DNA from: Lagopus muta
Lineage: Eukaryota > Chordata > Aves > Galliformes > Phasianidae
Reading direction: 5' to 3'
Assembly (NCBI RefSeq): GCF_023343835.1
Contig: NC_064435.1
Location: forward strand, 87,328,788-87,392,787
DNA length: 64,000 nt
Positions 1-12,260 of the stretch are shown piece by piece. Position numbers and translations under genes: made by a program. Each line of letters opens with the position of its first letter. The first letter of the stretch is position 1. The notes below the pieces were generated by a model. That model saw only the letters and a list, made by a program, of their open reading frames with translations, was not told where the DNA came from and did no database searches.

Positions 1-1799
1 GGAGGAAAAATAATCAAGAACAACAAAAGATTTTCTACAAGTTTTCACTAACTCCTACTTGCCTTGAAGTTGATGTTTTTGCAGGCATATAATCTCAGCA
101 TCTGCCATTATTTTACTCAGTTTGCCACCAAGACAGACTCTCACAGATGAGCCTACAGAGAACAATTCACACGGTGGGCTTCCAGCTCACACGCTCAGCA
201 GTGAGAAATATGCAACAAGTTGTGGTGCCACTGATCTCACCTCCCAGGCATACAGCTGGATGATCAAACAGGTCTTTGATCCTGCCACTTTTGGCACACC
301 AGGTTTAGAAGCAAGATAAAGGCAGCAGAGCCACCGTACAGCTCAAGACTCATAACAGAACTGCTGTGCCTTTTGCTCTCTTGCAGCCTCCTGGCTTGGC
401 TTCCATTGGCAGCCATGGTCTTTCACTCAACAGGTGACTTAGACTGCCACTGAATAAAGATCTAGTGTAACAGTGACTTTAAGAACAGTCTGCTCTTAGC
501 TGGACTAATTAACTTGAGCAAAACTCATTATTAATGCAGCTTGACTGCTTGCAATTCTCAAGCTCTCTCTTCTGAAGTTGGGTCAGACCTCTCTGTAAAA
601 CTCTGTTATCTTAGGGTGACATATGACAAAAATCTAGGAAAAACAGATTTTCAGCACTCTTTCATATACACACCTCCCCCATACACACAACTCATTTCAG
701 CAGGTGACCTACAGACACTGTTGCTGCACAAGAAGATTCAGGTTCCTACATTCCAAAGAATTCACAGCCAACTTTTAACACACATCACCATAGTGTTGGT
801 CCTAAATACTTCATTGCATAAGTCATAAATGCTAGAAATCATCCCTTCTGGCAAACTCAAATGTTAGTTGACTCCTCAAAAGCACCAAATTAGCCTCTAG
901 AAATAGCAGAAAGTTATGTTCAAACCACATAGGCACGTAAGGAGAAAAAATAAATAAAATATTAAAAAAATAAAATAATGAAATATTGATTGGCTTTGCC
1001 ATCTGTGCCCAAATCCTAAGGAGTTCAGCAGAAACCCTTTGTAGTTCTTTACAAAGTATATTCAGAACTGCAGTACCAACTTAGAAGTTCACGATGCCAA
1101 TGCATAACATTTGAGGTCTGCCTTTAAGTTCTTCAGCTCATTTAATTTTTGACTCTGCAGTCACAGATTTGACTCTCAAGACATCTCTAAAAACTCCCAA
1201 GGAATCTGGCAGGGAGAAGATATCTGTTACTCTACTAGGCATCCTAAGAAATACGCAGTGTTGCCCCTTAAAGAAATCTGCAAAAACAGCATGTAGGTTC
1301 TTGCCCCTCATTCAACTTCTCAGTAGAAGTCAGTCCTCCAATCATTTTCTCCTTCATGCATACAAGTATCTTCCATGTGATTCAAGGGATGGAAGTGCAA
1401 CCTTCCAGCTTCTGAAAAAGTCTGCAAGAGCAGAACAGGGGTCCATATTTACTCCAATTTTAAAGTGTAAAACAGGCTAACTGCTCTTCCTGCACATAGT
1501 ACCCCCAATATGTCACAGTCATATTGCTTCAAAACATTGAAGACAACGCATTCCTTTCATTCAGGATGATTGAGTAGAGATGCATAAATAGAAAACATAT
1601 GAAAACATACCCCAGTCTTAGAGTGTTCACACACGAATGCAAAAATTGTAGACTGGAATTCCTGTATTGAAAAAGATGCTTCAAAAGCTGTGCTTACAAA
1701 AAACTGACTGTATTTGCAGGGCTGCTAGTATTTGTTGATATTTAATCAGATTTAGCCAGTGTCGTCACTCATCACCAGTTTATGGCCTGAAGTTATGAC
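1..1799. other. Non-coding AT-rich flank, no gene recognised
   Basis: This stretch is AT-rich and contains only short open frames without recognisable domains. An A/T-rich low-complexity patch lies near 945-985. I see no splice-flanked exon, CpG cluster or RNA gene. It is probably ordinary intergenic DNA of the desert upstream of ID4. Confidence 0.6.
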
Positions 1800-2044
1800 A
1801 GGGGGATTCAGGTTGGAAGTTAGGAAAAATTTCTTCTCTGAAAGAGTGGAAAAAGATGCTGGAACAGGCTGTCCAGGGAGGTGGTGGAGTCACCGTCCCT
1901 GGAGGCATTCAAGAAACATTTAGATGTTGTACTGAGGGACACGGTTCAGTGGGAGATATTGGTGATAAGTGGGCAGTTGGGCTGGATGATCTTAGAGGTC
2001 CTTTCCAACCTTGGTGATTCTGTGACTCAGTGATTCTATGATTT
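1800..2044 (+). mobile_element. CR1 LINE 3' end fragment
   Basis: The sequence matches the conserved 3' end of avian CR1. It runs from the motif AGGAAAAATTTCTTCTCTGA through AGGCTGTCCAGGGAGGTGG and CCCTGGAGGCATTCAAG to GATGATCTTAGAGGTCC and TTCCAACCTTGGTGATTCTG. It ends in a short array related to the CR1 terminal octamer (GTGATTCT, GTGACTCA, GTGATTCTATGATT). The copy is 5'-truncated, as most CR1 insertions are, and keeps only the last part of ORF2 and the 3' UTR. It lies on the + strand. Many substitutions from the consensus as I remember it suggest an old insertion. Confidence 0.9.
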
Positions 2045-3282
2045 AAGCTCTGATTTTATGAATGGATAATTTGTCCTCAAACTACTGAGCAGAGTTGCAT
2101 TCTGCCCTAACTATGCTTTCATCTCCAAGGAGTCAATACAACCCTTTAAATTTCATCTTTTATCAAATGTGATTTACCATAAAATGAACAATTTCAAAAG
2201 GACAAGTGGAACTCAAACATACTTTTGAGTTCTGTCGCAAGCGCTTTTTCTTTTCAAGAGCATCTTGGCTAACAGGGCAGATGGAGAGGACAAAAGCTGA
2301 TGTGCTTCAACCAGAGCATATATCCCTCCAAAGAAAGTTACTCAAACTTGATAAATTCAATTTTGGGGTCAGAAATTACATACTTATTTCTAGATTTTCT
2401 AGATTATGTGTTGCTTTGCTCATGCAAACCAGGAGTCTGAGGTTTATGTCTGCTAGTTCCAGGTGTACAGAAGCTTAGTACTTTGCATGTTTTTTTATTA
2501 TGATTTTTTAAAAACATTTAATCATTTAGGAAAAAAACTCTCAAAAATCAGAAGAAATGCTAAGATTTTGACATAAGAGGTTAATTCAATCAGGCATGCT
2601 GTGCGGAAGACACTGTATAATCTATTTGCAGAGCTTATGTATCTATCTTCAAAACACGATCTCCTCCCAAGACAAAGGCAAAGATTTGAAACTAAAACTG
2701 GAAGCATCCTCTAGAAGAAAGGATTATACAGAAGATATTTTTCACCTTGATTCAGGGTTTTACCCAGAAGAAAAAGGTCAGTCCCTCATTTCTTATTTAT
2801 CACAATCCTGCAAGAACAAGATCCCCTATGGAATGTGGGTATACTATCTCTAAACACAAAGAGGAAATAGTCCAGAGAATTTCCTTCATCTCAGTATCAT
2901 TCGCTGTCTAAAAGTCAGGCATCTAATCTAAACTAGACATCTAGGCTGCCTCAACAGAGAGAGAAGCATCTCCAGACAGTGATTCATCTCACCCCAAAAT
3001 TAATATTTCAGGTAGGAGGATGGGGATGTGCAGGTACCTGGAGAGCATGATGAGTCTGTGGTGGCCAGAAAGGGGGCTGTCCTGCTGAGTATTCACAAAC
3101 TTTGAAGTATTTGAAAATGGAAGTACTGCTACATCCTCAGGGAGTCCTACATCATAGTCAAAGACATTCCAACAACAGTTCTCCTGCAACAGAGCACACC
3201 ACATGCTTGTGCTGTAAGACTAGCCCTTAAGAGTTCATATTGTCAGGCCACATTATTGAGCCCTAGCAATAACAAGATTGGA

Positions 3283-3341
3283 TTTTTTTTTGTTGTTGTT
3301 GTTTTTTTTTGTTTTTTTTTTTTTTGTTTTGTTTTGTTTTT
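3283..3341. repeat. T/G low-complexity tract
   Basis: This is a 59-base run of T interrupted by single G residues: T9, then GTT units, then T10-14 blocks and GTTTT units. It could be the poly(A) tail of an old minus-strand retroposon, but I recognise no retroposon body on the right-hand side, where such a body would lie. Confidence 0.85.
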
Positions 3342-5160
3342 GTGAGATGGTTTAGGATTGCCAACTTGGTCACCATTGTCCCTCCCACATGTAACAAGCT
3401 TAACAGGAAATTGCAAAACTTTGTTCATAGAGCTTCGTATAGCAGCAGAGCATTATGGTTATTCAGTTATCTGGCCTTGCCTTTGCAGAAAAATATGAAT
3501 ACAATGGACCACTTCCATCTGATTAACAGTTTCTCATCTATGGACTGGTCTTCAGAGGCATTAAGAACTCATAGCAATTCTCAGGTATCTTCCAACCACT
3601 CAGTTGCAAGGGGTCCTGTTTAAAGCGTGCTCTTCTGGTAGGTTCATTTTTCCACATCACATTCAGTAACCTGGAGTATAGTTAGTTTTGATAGTTTTCC
3701 TCTGGTCAACTTGTCTCATATAAAAAACAGGAAATTTTTTTTCTATCACAGACAGAAGTTACAGGAACTATTTTATCTCCTACAAATAAATATTTGATTG
3801 ATATATTGGCCCATTCAGCAAAAGTGAGATTATTTCTACACATCACCTTCCCATCCAGAAATTCTATTACTAAAAATGCTGCTAAAATCTGTAATCAGCA
3901 AATCACTATACCTGCTGAGGGACAAGTTACAGAAATTGTCACAAAAAGAGACAAACTGAAAGAGCATTCTTAAGGAAATTTAAATAAATCCATAAGCATC
4001 AGTTAAACTTGACCATAAGAAGAAATAAAACATGAAGCTGTACACCATGTCATGCTTCAAAGTTGGCAGCTCTCAATAAACATTTGAAAGGTGTAGCCAA
4101 ATTGAAACTTTTATTTTCACCAGTAGAAGAATACTGGTTATACAGTGCAGAATTTGTTTCTTACAAATATTATGGCCGCTTGATAGCTCTCCCTCTTCCA
4201 AACGATATAAACACTAAGAATCCCCATGATAGCAAAGACTCTAATGCCCCTCAAGCAGGAAGGCATTGAGTGAGACATCAGCAGCGACCAGCTCGTGCTG
4301 AAAAATCTGTCTTCTAGCACTATGAAGATGACACTTGATGAGCACAACATTCCTCTTCAACAAAATATGGAAAAAGCAAAAGCAAAATTTAAACACGTTG
4401 ATAATGTTTGAGACATCTTTGAAGATCAAAGGCAGAAGTCAGCTGGACCAGTTGTGCAGTACACTCAGGCTTCAAAAATCAGAAAGACAAAAGTTGCACC
4501 GCTGGAAGTTAAAGTTGATTTATTCAGCAGCATTGGGCTGGGAGGGGCACAGCAGCTTCTCAGTATTTCACAATGTGAACTCTTCTTTATTCACCCAGCC
4601 TAATTATATACTGACACTATGAAATTACATTATGAGGGCAGTAACTTCTCCAAATAATTGTCACCCGAAGACATTCTGCGATGCTTTGTGAGGTTTTCCA
4701 ATACTGGCTATTTGAAGATGGGAAGCAGAGTTCCACGCCAGAACACTCGGTTCGCATGCAATGGTTTATTTCATCCTCGAGTTATAAAAGCAGCTTGAAC
4801 ACCTGTTGGCCCAAGAAATCTCACGTGCCTTTCATTTATCTTTTGGATCAGCCACTGGAAACCTGGCCCTGACACTAAAATAGAGATTACGAAAATTGGC
4901 CGAAGTTAACAGTGTTTGTGTTTGGCTTGGTTGGAGTTAAAAGAATGTTTTCTTTGTGTAAGAAACTAGATTAAAGTTGCATTTTAGTTCTCAAACATGT
5001 GTGCCTTGTCTTGCAGCTTAACCCTTGAGCAGAACTAATCCATACTCATCATATGGCTAGGAACGTTGGAAATGAGCTTCAAGACCAGGTCATACGATGC
5101 TCAAATAGCAAAAGCACACAAGGTTGGGAAGGTTCCAGCATCTGCCAAAACACAGGATTG

Positions 5161-5180
5161 ATGGGGGTAGATGGGGGTAG
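5161..5180 (+). repeat. Two tandem copies of a 10-mer
   Basis: The 10-base unit ATGGGGGTAG occurs twice in direct tandem with no mismatch. It is a minor local duplication. Confidence 0.9.
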
Positions 5181-5439
5181 CCGTGGAGTTCTCAAAGACT
5201 AGAAGTAAAACAGTAATTAAATGAATTAACTAAGAAGTTTCAAGCTTGAAATTTTTTGAGAGATGATCTGAGCCAAATATCTTAAGGCTTACCCATAATC
5301 AGACTTCCTGATGTGAATGGAGGAAAGAACACTGAGTGAGGATGTTGAAACCTCAGCTGTACATCTGAAGGCTTTTTTTAAAGATCAGCCCTTAACGTTG
5401 GCTCAAAGAGCCATAGTGAATGGGCTATATCTGGCTGGT

Positions 5440-5890
5440 GGCCACATTTGTCCTACATTTTTATCGATGAACTGGATGAAAAAGTACAGTGCAGCCTAGA
5501 TGAATTTAGGATTTATAATAGTTGACAACACAAAACCAGGAGGTACAGTTGACTCCCTGGAGGAACAAGAGGCCTTGCAGAAGGATCTAGATAGATTGGA
5601 AACCTGTTGCCATCAGCAGTGGCATGCAGTTCAACAGAGGAAAATGCCAGGTGCTGCAATTGGGATGAAGGAATGCCAGACCCAGGTACAGACTAGGAAG
5701 AGAGCGGCTGGAGAGGAGGCATCAAAGCTGGTAACAGGGCTGGCAGTCGTCCTATGAGGAGAGGCTGAGGACACTTGGGCCATCCAGTCTGGAGAAGCGG
5801 AGGCCCAGAGATGACCTCATTGCTCTTTGCAACTCTGTGAGGAGGGGGAGCAGAGAGGTGGTCAATGATCTGTGCCTATCAGTGTTCAAG
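5440..5890 (+). mobile_element. CR1 LINE ORF2 reverse transcriptase relic
   Basis: Broken frames on the + strand carry pieces of the CR1 reverse transcriptase. FIDELDEKVQCSL is read near 5,462-5,500. After a frame change comes VDNTKPGGTVDSLEEQEALQ, followed by KDLDRLE. This corresponds to the part of the CR1 polymerase around the catalytic FADDTKLGG segment and the following LQRDLDRLE helix, but here the two aspartates read VDN. Further on, 5,750-5,850 matches the conserved nucleotide stretch ending in GAAGCGGAGGCCCAGAGATG and ACCTCATTGC. Internal sequence is missing between these parts. Stops and frameshifts make it a dead copy, and the 5' limit is uncertain. Confidence 0.75.
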
Positions 5891-7363
5891 GTGCACTGGG
5901 ACAGTGCCCTCATGACTGCGCTGTAACTTTTGGAGGCACTTGTTCTATCATTTCTATCCCACAATAGATGTGCTTTCAATGGACAAGAGAAATAAAAGTC
6001 CAGTATTTATACTTTTCTCCTTCATATATAATAATATCCCAGAAGATAACATTTCCAGCAGGAGTATCCCATGTTTTGCATACAAAACAAGCACGACCAT
6101 TTAAAAACAAGCAAGCAGTCACCTTCTTTTCAGTGTTTGTTATCTATTCAGTTATAGACTGCTCCAAAAGAACACTGCACAGATGAACACTTAATCTTGC
6201 TGATGAGGACAGCAAGTTACATTTTAATATATCTATAAGTGAACTTTGTGTACAGATGTGCACACACACACTTCTAGTAAACCTGGACAATCTTAGAGTA
6301 ATATTTCTAGATCCTAATTATTACCTTAAATGATAAAGTAAGCAAGCATATTATGTTTTTACTCAAGCTGACATTCTCATTTTACCCTCACAGGAACATA
6401 CTTTAAGTAAAACCTTTTCATCACATTCCTTACAGCACATCTGTATAACCCTACTTGGTTTCTACAACACTTGGTGATGCTTCAGCAATACTCTGGGGAT
6501 GATGTGAGAATATATTGGCACAGGCACTTGAAAGAAAAGGAAAAACAAATTGGGTAGGCACACTTTGTTTTCTTGATTAGAAAGATTAGCTCAGCATTAG
6601 ATCTTTTGGCCGTGTTGACTAATTGTGGTTTGCTCATTTGTGCAGATCAGCTGACGAAGTCTATAGTAGGCACTATGTTTTGGAACTGCTTAACACCAAA
6701 CATCAGCTGAGATTATTCCAGTTTGTTGCTTGATCCCATGGGATCTCATGCAGACTAGCAACTTCAAATGAAAGTTCACCTCCACTGAACAATTCCTGCC
6801 AAAACTTGTGCTTAAACACAATTGTACAAAATGGCAAAAATGAATTGCAAAGGGAATGAGCTAAAAGGGGAGAAAATTCTACCCACATTTATTAGCTTTT
6901 TTTTTTTTTTCAAAAGATTAAAATGGTTCCACAGATAAGAGAGAGAATTAACAAACCTACAGAATAAGATTTTATATACACACATCTTTTTGAAGGTAAC
7001 TTACTGATAGTTATTTCAGCCATTGCCTTCTCTTTGATTTATTCCCTGGTTTAATTACTGAAAATGGAAAACTTCTGAGTATCCTGCACTTTGGGAATCA
7101 CACCAAAATGCAGCTGCTTTATGGTCAGTTTTCCATTCCTATCATCTCTCTGAGCATCTGTGCACAATGTTAGTGATTATGAGTTGTACCATTCATTCCC
7201 CAGCAGGAAGAACAGTGCCAGAAATTCTGTTTTGTGTTTTGCTCAACAGAAAATAGAAGCCCCATGGAAAAACAAAGGGGAAGGAAAGTGGGAGGAAAAG
7301 AAAGTATCGGGTTCTGTGACACTGTTTGTCCTTGTCCAAAACAATTTCCAAGATCTAGCCAGT

Positions 7364-7376
7364 GGGGGGGGGGGGG
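7364..7376 (+). repeat. G13 homopolymer
   Basis: Thirteen consecutive G residues. Such runs are prone to length polymorphism and to sequencing error, and can stack into multimolecular quadruplexes. Confidence 0.95.
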
Positions 7377-8072
7377 AAAGTCCTCTACACTCCCAACCTG
7401 ACTGAACAGCAAGATTTAGCTTTGGTCAGTGTTTTGGCATAACTAAAACAAGCTCACAGACAATATTTCTGGCTAATTTTATTTTTCCCCTTCTTACATC
7501 ATACCAAGTTCTAGAAGGATTGGAAGACTCCTTTTTAATTTTTGCTCTGAGAATTTCAAGCAAAGAAAACATATTTGGACTACAGTACCTAGGGTAATGA
7601 AACTACCTAGCAACAGATAATGGAAAAATATCTTTTTTAATCAAAGAAAGGCAGCAACTGTGCAACTATTACACACATTTCTTTTTAGATTAGTTTTAAA
7701 TATATTTCTGTAAAAATTCTGTAATTTCTTGTGTTTCATCACTGTCCACATCTTTAAAAGGTTTTGTTTAAAGAAGCATTTTACAGAATATATTGTCATC
7801 TGCGAATTCATAAGTGCCCTTTACTACCTTCCTAAATGAGGTAAGATCCCTATGGTGATAAGGGGTAGCATACTGAGATAGAGCTGTTTTTTTCCTTTAT
7901 TTCTAAGAATAAAGAATTTCTAACAGAAACTATAGTTCTCTGTATATAACTCTCTAATGAAATTTCTCCACCGATGAACATCAATGTTCTGTTGATTTTT
8001 TTATGCTTTGTTTCAAACATGTGGCATCAATGGGACAAGAGATTTCGACCTCAGATAAGCTAGTCTATCTTC

Positions 8073-8100
8073 ATAGGATCTTATAGGTAAAAGATCCTAT
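8073..8100. repeat. Perfect 10-bp inverted repeat, 8-nt loop
   Basis: The left arm ATAGGATCTT (8073-8082) is the exact reverse complement of AAGATCCTAT (8091-8100). Eight bases separate the arms. I see no flanking element or target duplication that would make it a transposon end. Confidence 0.85.
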
Positions 8101-9280
8101 TCACTGGAGTCCACCTCTTTTGCTCTAGAGGAAAGCAAAGCCACCAGAGAATATGAGGCCACGATGGCCAGGCAGCAAATCCTACAAGGTTCATAGAGAA
8201 CTGTGGCATCCTCAGGCTGCTCTGACTTGTACTCTGATTCAAAGGAGCTTTTACATGGGTTCAAATCAGAAGAACTGAAATTACAGGATAAACACACAAT
8301 CGACTTCTGGCCTCCTTGTAGGGAAACTCTACTCAGTCTAAAAGAATCAGAGGCTTCAATATTGAGCCTTTTTAATTATCTGATATTCCTCAGTACTCTT
8401 TTAATTATTTTTACATGGCATCCACCAGGGAGGCTGCATTGGAATTTATCTTTCTTTAGGGAAGAGAGATCTTGGGGCCCTGGAAGCGTCCCTCTAGTTT
8501 GCTTTCACTGAAACTGGGCTCTTTACTGATAGAACAGAGCTGGACTACGGCAGTTAATAAGCAGTTGGCCAGATGGTGCCTGTCCAAAGGTGTTGGCTTT
8601 GTAGACAACTGGAACTTCTCTTTGGGAATAAATCAGTGATACAGAAGAGCCTTCCTGCATTTCAATCAGGCACAAGCAGACAGACTATTAATGGAGATAA
8701 TTATCTTTGCTTTTTCTTTTTTCCCCCTCCCTTTCTCTCCACCTAAAATTGTAGATGCAGACCAGGGAGAGAGAAAGGAAAGATCTCCAGGGCTAAAGAG
8801 AACATTCTTCCAAACACCACAAGCAGAAAACAGAAAGCTAAGTATTGCTTATTCAGATGCTACCAGCACATACACCCCCACTGCTGATTTAATACCTGTG
8901 TAATTAAGAAATCACATTCAACAATAAAAGCATTTGATAGCATAACTTAAAGACAGCTTAAAGATATAGCTTATTGGTCCTGCATTCACGACACCACTCT
9001 TGTGGCATTCTGACCACTAAAATAATGCACTGAAAGAGCCAAATATGCAGCCTTGGGCCATAGCAGCAGCAATGTTACTCACTGTCTCAACTAATTTCCA
9101 ATATGGAGAATATTCCAGTGGAGTTCATGCCCGAAGGAGGGGGCTCTGCTAAACAAACTCAAATATACAAAGCCAACTTAACATCGCAGAAATATCCACA
9201 TGGCTACAAAAGAGCATTTATTTTTGCCAGCAGAATATTAAGTGAATATGAGACTGAAGATTTTTCCTCAAGGAAAAAGG

Positions 9281-9297
9281 AAAAAAAAAAAAAAAAA
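9281..9297 (+). repeat. A17 homopolymer
   Basis: Seventeen consecutive A residues after an A/G-rich stretch. No retroposon body was recognised on the left side. Confidence 0.95.
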
Positions 9298-11089
9298 GAG
9301 TAGTAACTAGGCATCTGTTTTCCTTTTCCACCACAGACCTCATACTACCACAAACTAGGCACTTCTGTAGCACCCACTCTGCTCTCTAGAAGGCCTAGTG
9401 CAGGTTATCTTAGTGTGACGTCTTCAAGTGGCAGTCCTAAGGGATCCTCAGAAGCAACATTAATTGGAGCTTCCAAGAAACTCAGTACTGATATGCCAAT
9501 ACAGAGCCAAAACAAGGACTTTTACAGATTGTCTTTAACCATTCCATGAAGGAATCTGGAACCAGTTTATTTTTTCCTCTAGAAAATTCCCTCTGCCTGC
9601 AAGCACATACCTTCCATAAAAAGATCCCTTTTTAAGCGATGCTAGGATCTCTTCCAGCTATCCCACAGACACCACTCCACAAAAGGTGTTTGCACTTGGA
9701 GAGATGAGTGAGTTTCTTCAGAGCTGCAGACATCAAATTCCACTAAGTCCCTTCCCTCCATCCTACAGCACAACCTTGTAAGCCTATTCTATTGCGATTC
9801 AGTAGGTAGAGCTGTGAAATAGTCCAAGAATAGTGCATTTCCTCCTCTCAAGTGGCAAGAGGTGATTAATGTTGTTTATTATCTGAAGGGACTGCTGGAC
9901 TGACAGGCTTCAGAGCAAGAGTTTCATTTGAAAACAGCCTGCTCTGAGAACATCAGCTGACAGAGGAATGCAATGGGTCTGATGTATTCCAAATGCACAT
10001 TGTTCCCCACAGTATAGTGTATTTAAGCTCCCACATGCAGAGCCTAACTCCAGCATGCACATCTTTCCAGAAGAAAAAAGTGCTCTCTACCCTAGTAACT
10101 TGGCAAACAACTTCATTCCACAGAGCCAGTGCAAGGAGTGGGCTCCAGACTATTTATAAATCCTAATATGAATAGGTTTTTCAGAATCTTCACTGAGGAG
10201 TGCAAACTGAAAGCTGCTCTGTAGTCCCTACATCTATACTACTTAAAAAGCAACTGTCTCATCTAAGAAACTATTTTCGGATCAAGCTGCATTCACTTCA
10301 GTTTCTCAGGTAAGGCTCATACTAGGTAAGCAAATTATCACCATCGCACTATGGACAAAATTGCTATCACCTAGAATAGAGTTCTAGGGAAAAGAGGGAA
10401 CTTTCTTACTCTTTACGCAGAAAATATTTTCTGCAGTGTCTACAATCTTCCATGCATGTGACCTATGAATAGTTCCATTCTTGAGAAGCACAAAACCAGA
10501 AAACTCACTAGCACAATTTTTTTTAATTCATGCCCTGACACTTCTCTCATCATATTATCCCCTTTTCCCATCTGTGTAATGCCAATCAAAGTATAAAAAT
10601 TCAAATGCAAATAGATCCTTAGAGTCCACATAACAGAAGTTTTGCATGACTGCATTAATTTCTAAGTTACAAATCTGTGATTTGTCTTCCTCCTTCCCAA
10701 CACTAACAAATGGACATGTCATATGTTCATTAGTGCCATTCATTCAATTTCAAAATCCCACAGATTTATCTGCTGTCTTTCTGCCTACTGTTATATTCCT
10801 ACCACACCCCATGGTATGTTCTTCAAATAACAAAAATTCAAGTACTACAAAATACATATATCACAAATAAAAGTATTAGATAAGAGACCCTGCAACAAGA
10901 CTTGTGTTCCTCATTACATTCAGTTTACTTTTCCTAACACAACTTAAGTAACATCCTGATTTAATACAAAAATGCGGACTATCAGGACTGCCTTTTCAAG
11001 CAGTTGAGGTAATACCTTCACTCTTTACTCACTGTACCAAACTATACATGCAAATAACAGCGACAGTATTAATCTGCCCATCTTTGAGT

Positions 11090-11345
11090 GATTCCATGAT
11101 TTACAAAATCTCAATCACTTAATCATTCCAATGGGAAGAGACCACAGGAAGCCTCCAGTATGGTCACCTGCTCAAAGAAGAGTCAGCTAGAATCAGACCA
11201 ACTTGCTCAAGACTTTTTCTAGTCAAGGCTTACAAACTTTCAGGGATAGAGACTGCACATCCTCTCAGGAAACCTGTCCCACTTCCTGACTGCTCTCACA
11301 GGGAAACGACATTCCTTATAGCCCACACTGACTTTCCCAACTCCT
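11090..11345 (-). mobile_element. Diverged CR1 LINE 3' fragment, minus strand
   Basis: Read on the + strand, this is the reverse complement of a CR1 tail. It begins with GATTCCATGATT and continues with AATCATTCCAATGGGAAGAG. The later blocks are GTCACCTGCTCAAAGAAGAG, CAGGGATAGAGACTGCACA and CTCTCAGGAAACCTGTCCCA. The order of blocks matches the CR1 subfamilies whose 3' region reads 'cctgctcaagcagggtcacc ... ctccacaacctctctgggca'. Heavy divergence suggests an older copy than its neighbour at 11.36 kb. Confidence 0.75.
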
Positions 11346-11362
11346 TTCCTAATCTGCAAGAG
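11346..11362. other. Short gap between two CR1 tails
   Basis: Seventeen bases separate the older minus-strand CR1 fragment from the start of a second CR1 3' terminus. The second copy may have inserted into or beside the first. Confidence 0.4.
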
Positions 11363-11450
11363 ATCATAGAATCATAGAATCGCATGGTTGGAAACGACCT
11401 GCAAGATCATCTAGTCCAACCACCCTCCCATTCCTATTAGTACCACAAGC
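11363..11450 (-). mobile_element. CR1 LINE 3' terminus, minus strand
   Basis: The + strand reads ATCATAGAATCATAGAATCG followed by a stretch equivalent to 'gttggaaacgacctgcaagatcatctagtccaacca'. This is the reverse complement of the CR1 3' end and its terminal ATTCTATGAT repeats. Recognisable similarity fades after about 90 bases. It may be the tail of the element whose endonuclease region lies at 11.88-12.26 kb in the same orientation, with a degraded or deleted middle. Confidence 0.88.
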
Positions 11451-11883
11451 AACCATCCACAAGCAAAAAACCAAGCAATCATGTGCTCCAGGAGGACTCC
11501 TTCCACCTTTGTAGCCTGTCCCTGATTTCTCCTAGTTTTGCACTGGAGCTCCATCATATGCTTCTCTCTATCAGGAGACTCTTACAGTCCCCTGATGCAG
11601 GTGCTTGCTTTCCCATGTATGGGCTACTCCCACATTTGGAGGAGATTATCCTTTCAAAACCTGCCAGCCTTCATGAGCTCTTTTACCATTTAGAGCTCGA
11701 GTGCAATCCCACATACCAGTTGCCTCCTCTCTCTTTCAGGGTCATTGTGATGGTCACTACAGCCAAGGCTGCTGTTAATTATTGCACTACCAACTGCCTC
11801 TGCCTCCTCTTTGAACAGCAGATGAAATCATGCATCGCACTGATATCACACCTTCAACATTTGTATCATTCTTTCAGCAGATT
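11451..11883. other. Stretch between CR1 tail and CR1 endonuclease relic
   Basis: A 168-residue frame on the + strand (11,483-11,989) crosses this stretch. It runs antisense to the CR1 relic and has no recognised domain. The stretch is probably diverged CR1 interior, given the same-orientation CR1 pieces on both sides, but I could not align it by eye. Confidence 0.4.
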
Positions 11884-12260
11884 TCATATGTTCAGTTCAC
11901 CCCTTAGAAGTGCAGCTTGTGAGTCAGCCACTTCCTCAAGTTGCCTAAAGATTTTCTCTTCTTTCTCCTCACCACCAGATGATCTATAACAAACTCCCAT
12001 CATGAAATCCTTCTTCCCTTCCTGGCCTATGACCCACAAGCTCTCAGCACTGTCATCTGTCCCACAGGGGAGCTCCTTACATTCAAGTGTTTCCCTCACT
12101 TGTAGGACTACTCCCTCCATCCTCACCTTCCCTTCCTATCTGTCCTGAAGAGTCCATAGCTGTCAACACCTGCACTCCAGTAACATGAGCCCAAGTTATT
12201 CCAACAGCATTGTAGTTGCCTTCCTGTGCAGAGTTCATCCTGTCTGCATCCTCAGCTCCT
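11884..12260 (-). mobile_element. CR1 LINE ORF2 endonuclease-domain relic, minus strand
   Basis: On the minus strand a frame from 12,126 down to 11,884 reads GVVLQVRETLECKEL, then ESLWV, then MMGVCYRSSGGEEKEEKIF and RQLEEVADSQAALL. This matches the order of blocks in the apurinic-type endonuclease of CR1 ORF2 ('GGGVALYVRE..EC..L ... ESLWVRI ... VGVCYRPP ... FFKQLEEAS.SQALVLMGDFN'). Upstream on the minus strand (12,130-12,260) the nucleotide sequence matches the preceding segment (mutation-bearing 'SHDW ... GY.LFRKDRQ'). The catalytic GDFN equivalent reads GELN, and the frame is open for only 80 residues, so this is an inactive fragment. Confidence 0.8.

Larger units (their letters stand above)
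2045..5439. other. Non-coding interval, no gene recognised
   Basis: The interval is AT-rich with simple repeats, listed separately. Between about 4,040 and 4,960 some frames read as short coding-like patches broken by stops and frame changes, but I could not match them to any family. I see no supported gene. Confidence 0.5.
5891..11089. other. Non-coding interval, no gene recognised
   Basis: About 5.2 kb of AT-rich sequence. It contains only short unrelated frames, a G13 run, an A17 run and one perfect inverted repeat, each listed separately. I recognise no exon, RNA gene or transposon. Confidence 0.55.

Noticed and set aside
4040..4960. Coding-like patches suggesting a retropseudogene
   Set aside because: Several frames read plausibly for 20-60 residues, but stops and frame changes intervene and I could not match any protein family. 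A translated database search (BLASTX of this segment) would decide; a consistent hit to one protein would revive the idea.
11483..11989. 168-residue plus-strand frame
   Set aside because: It runs antisense to a CR1 endonuclease relic and its neighbourhood, with no recognised domain.
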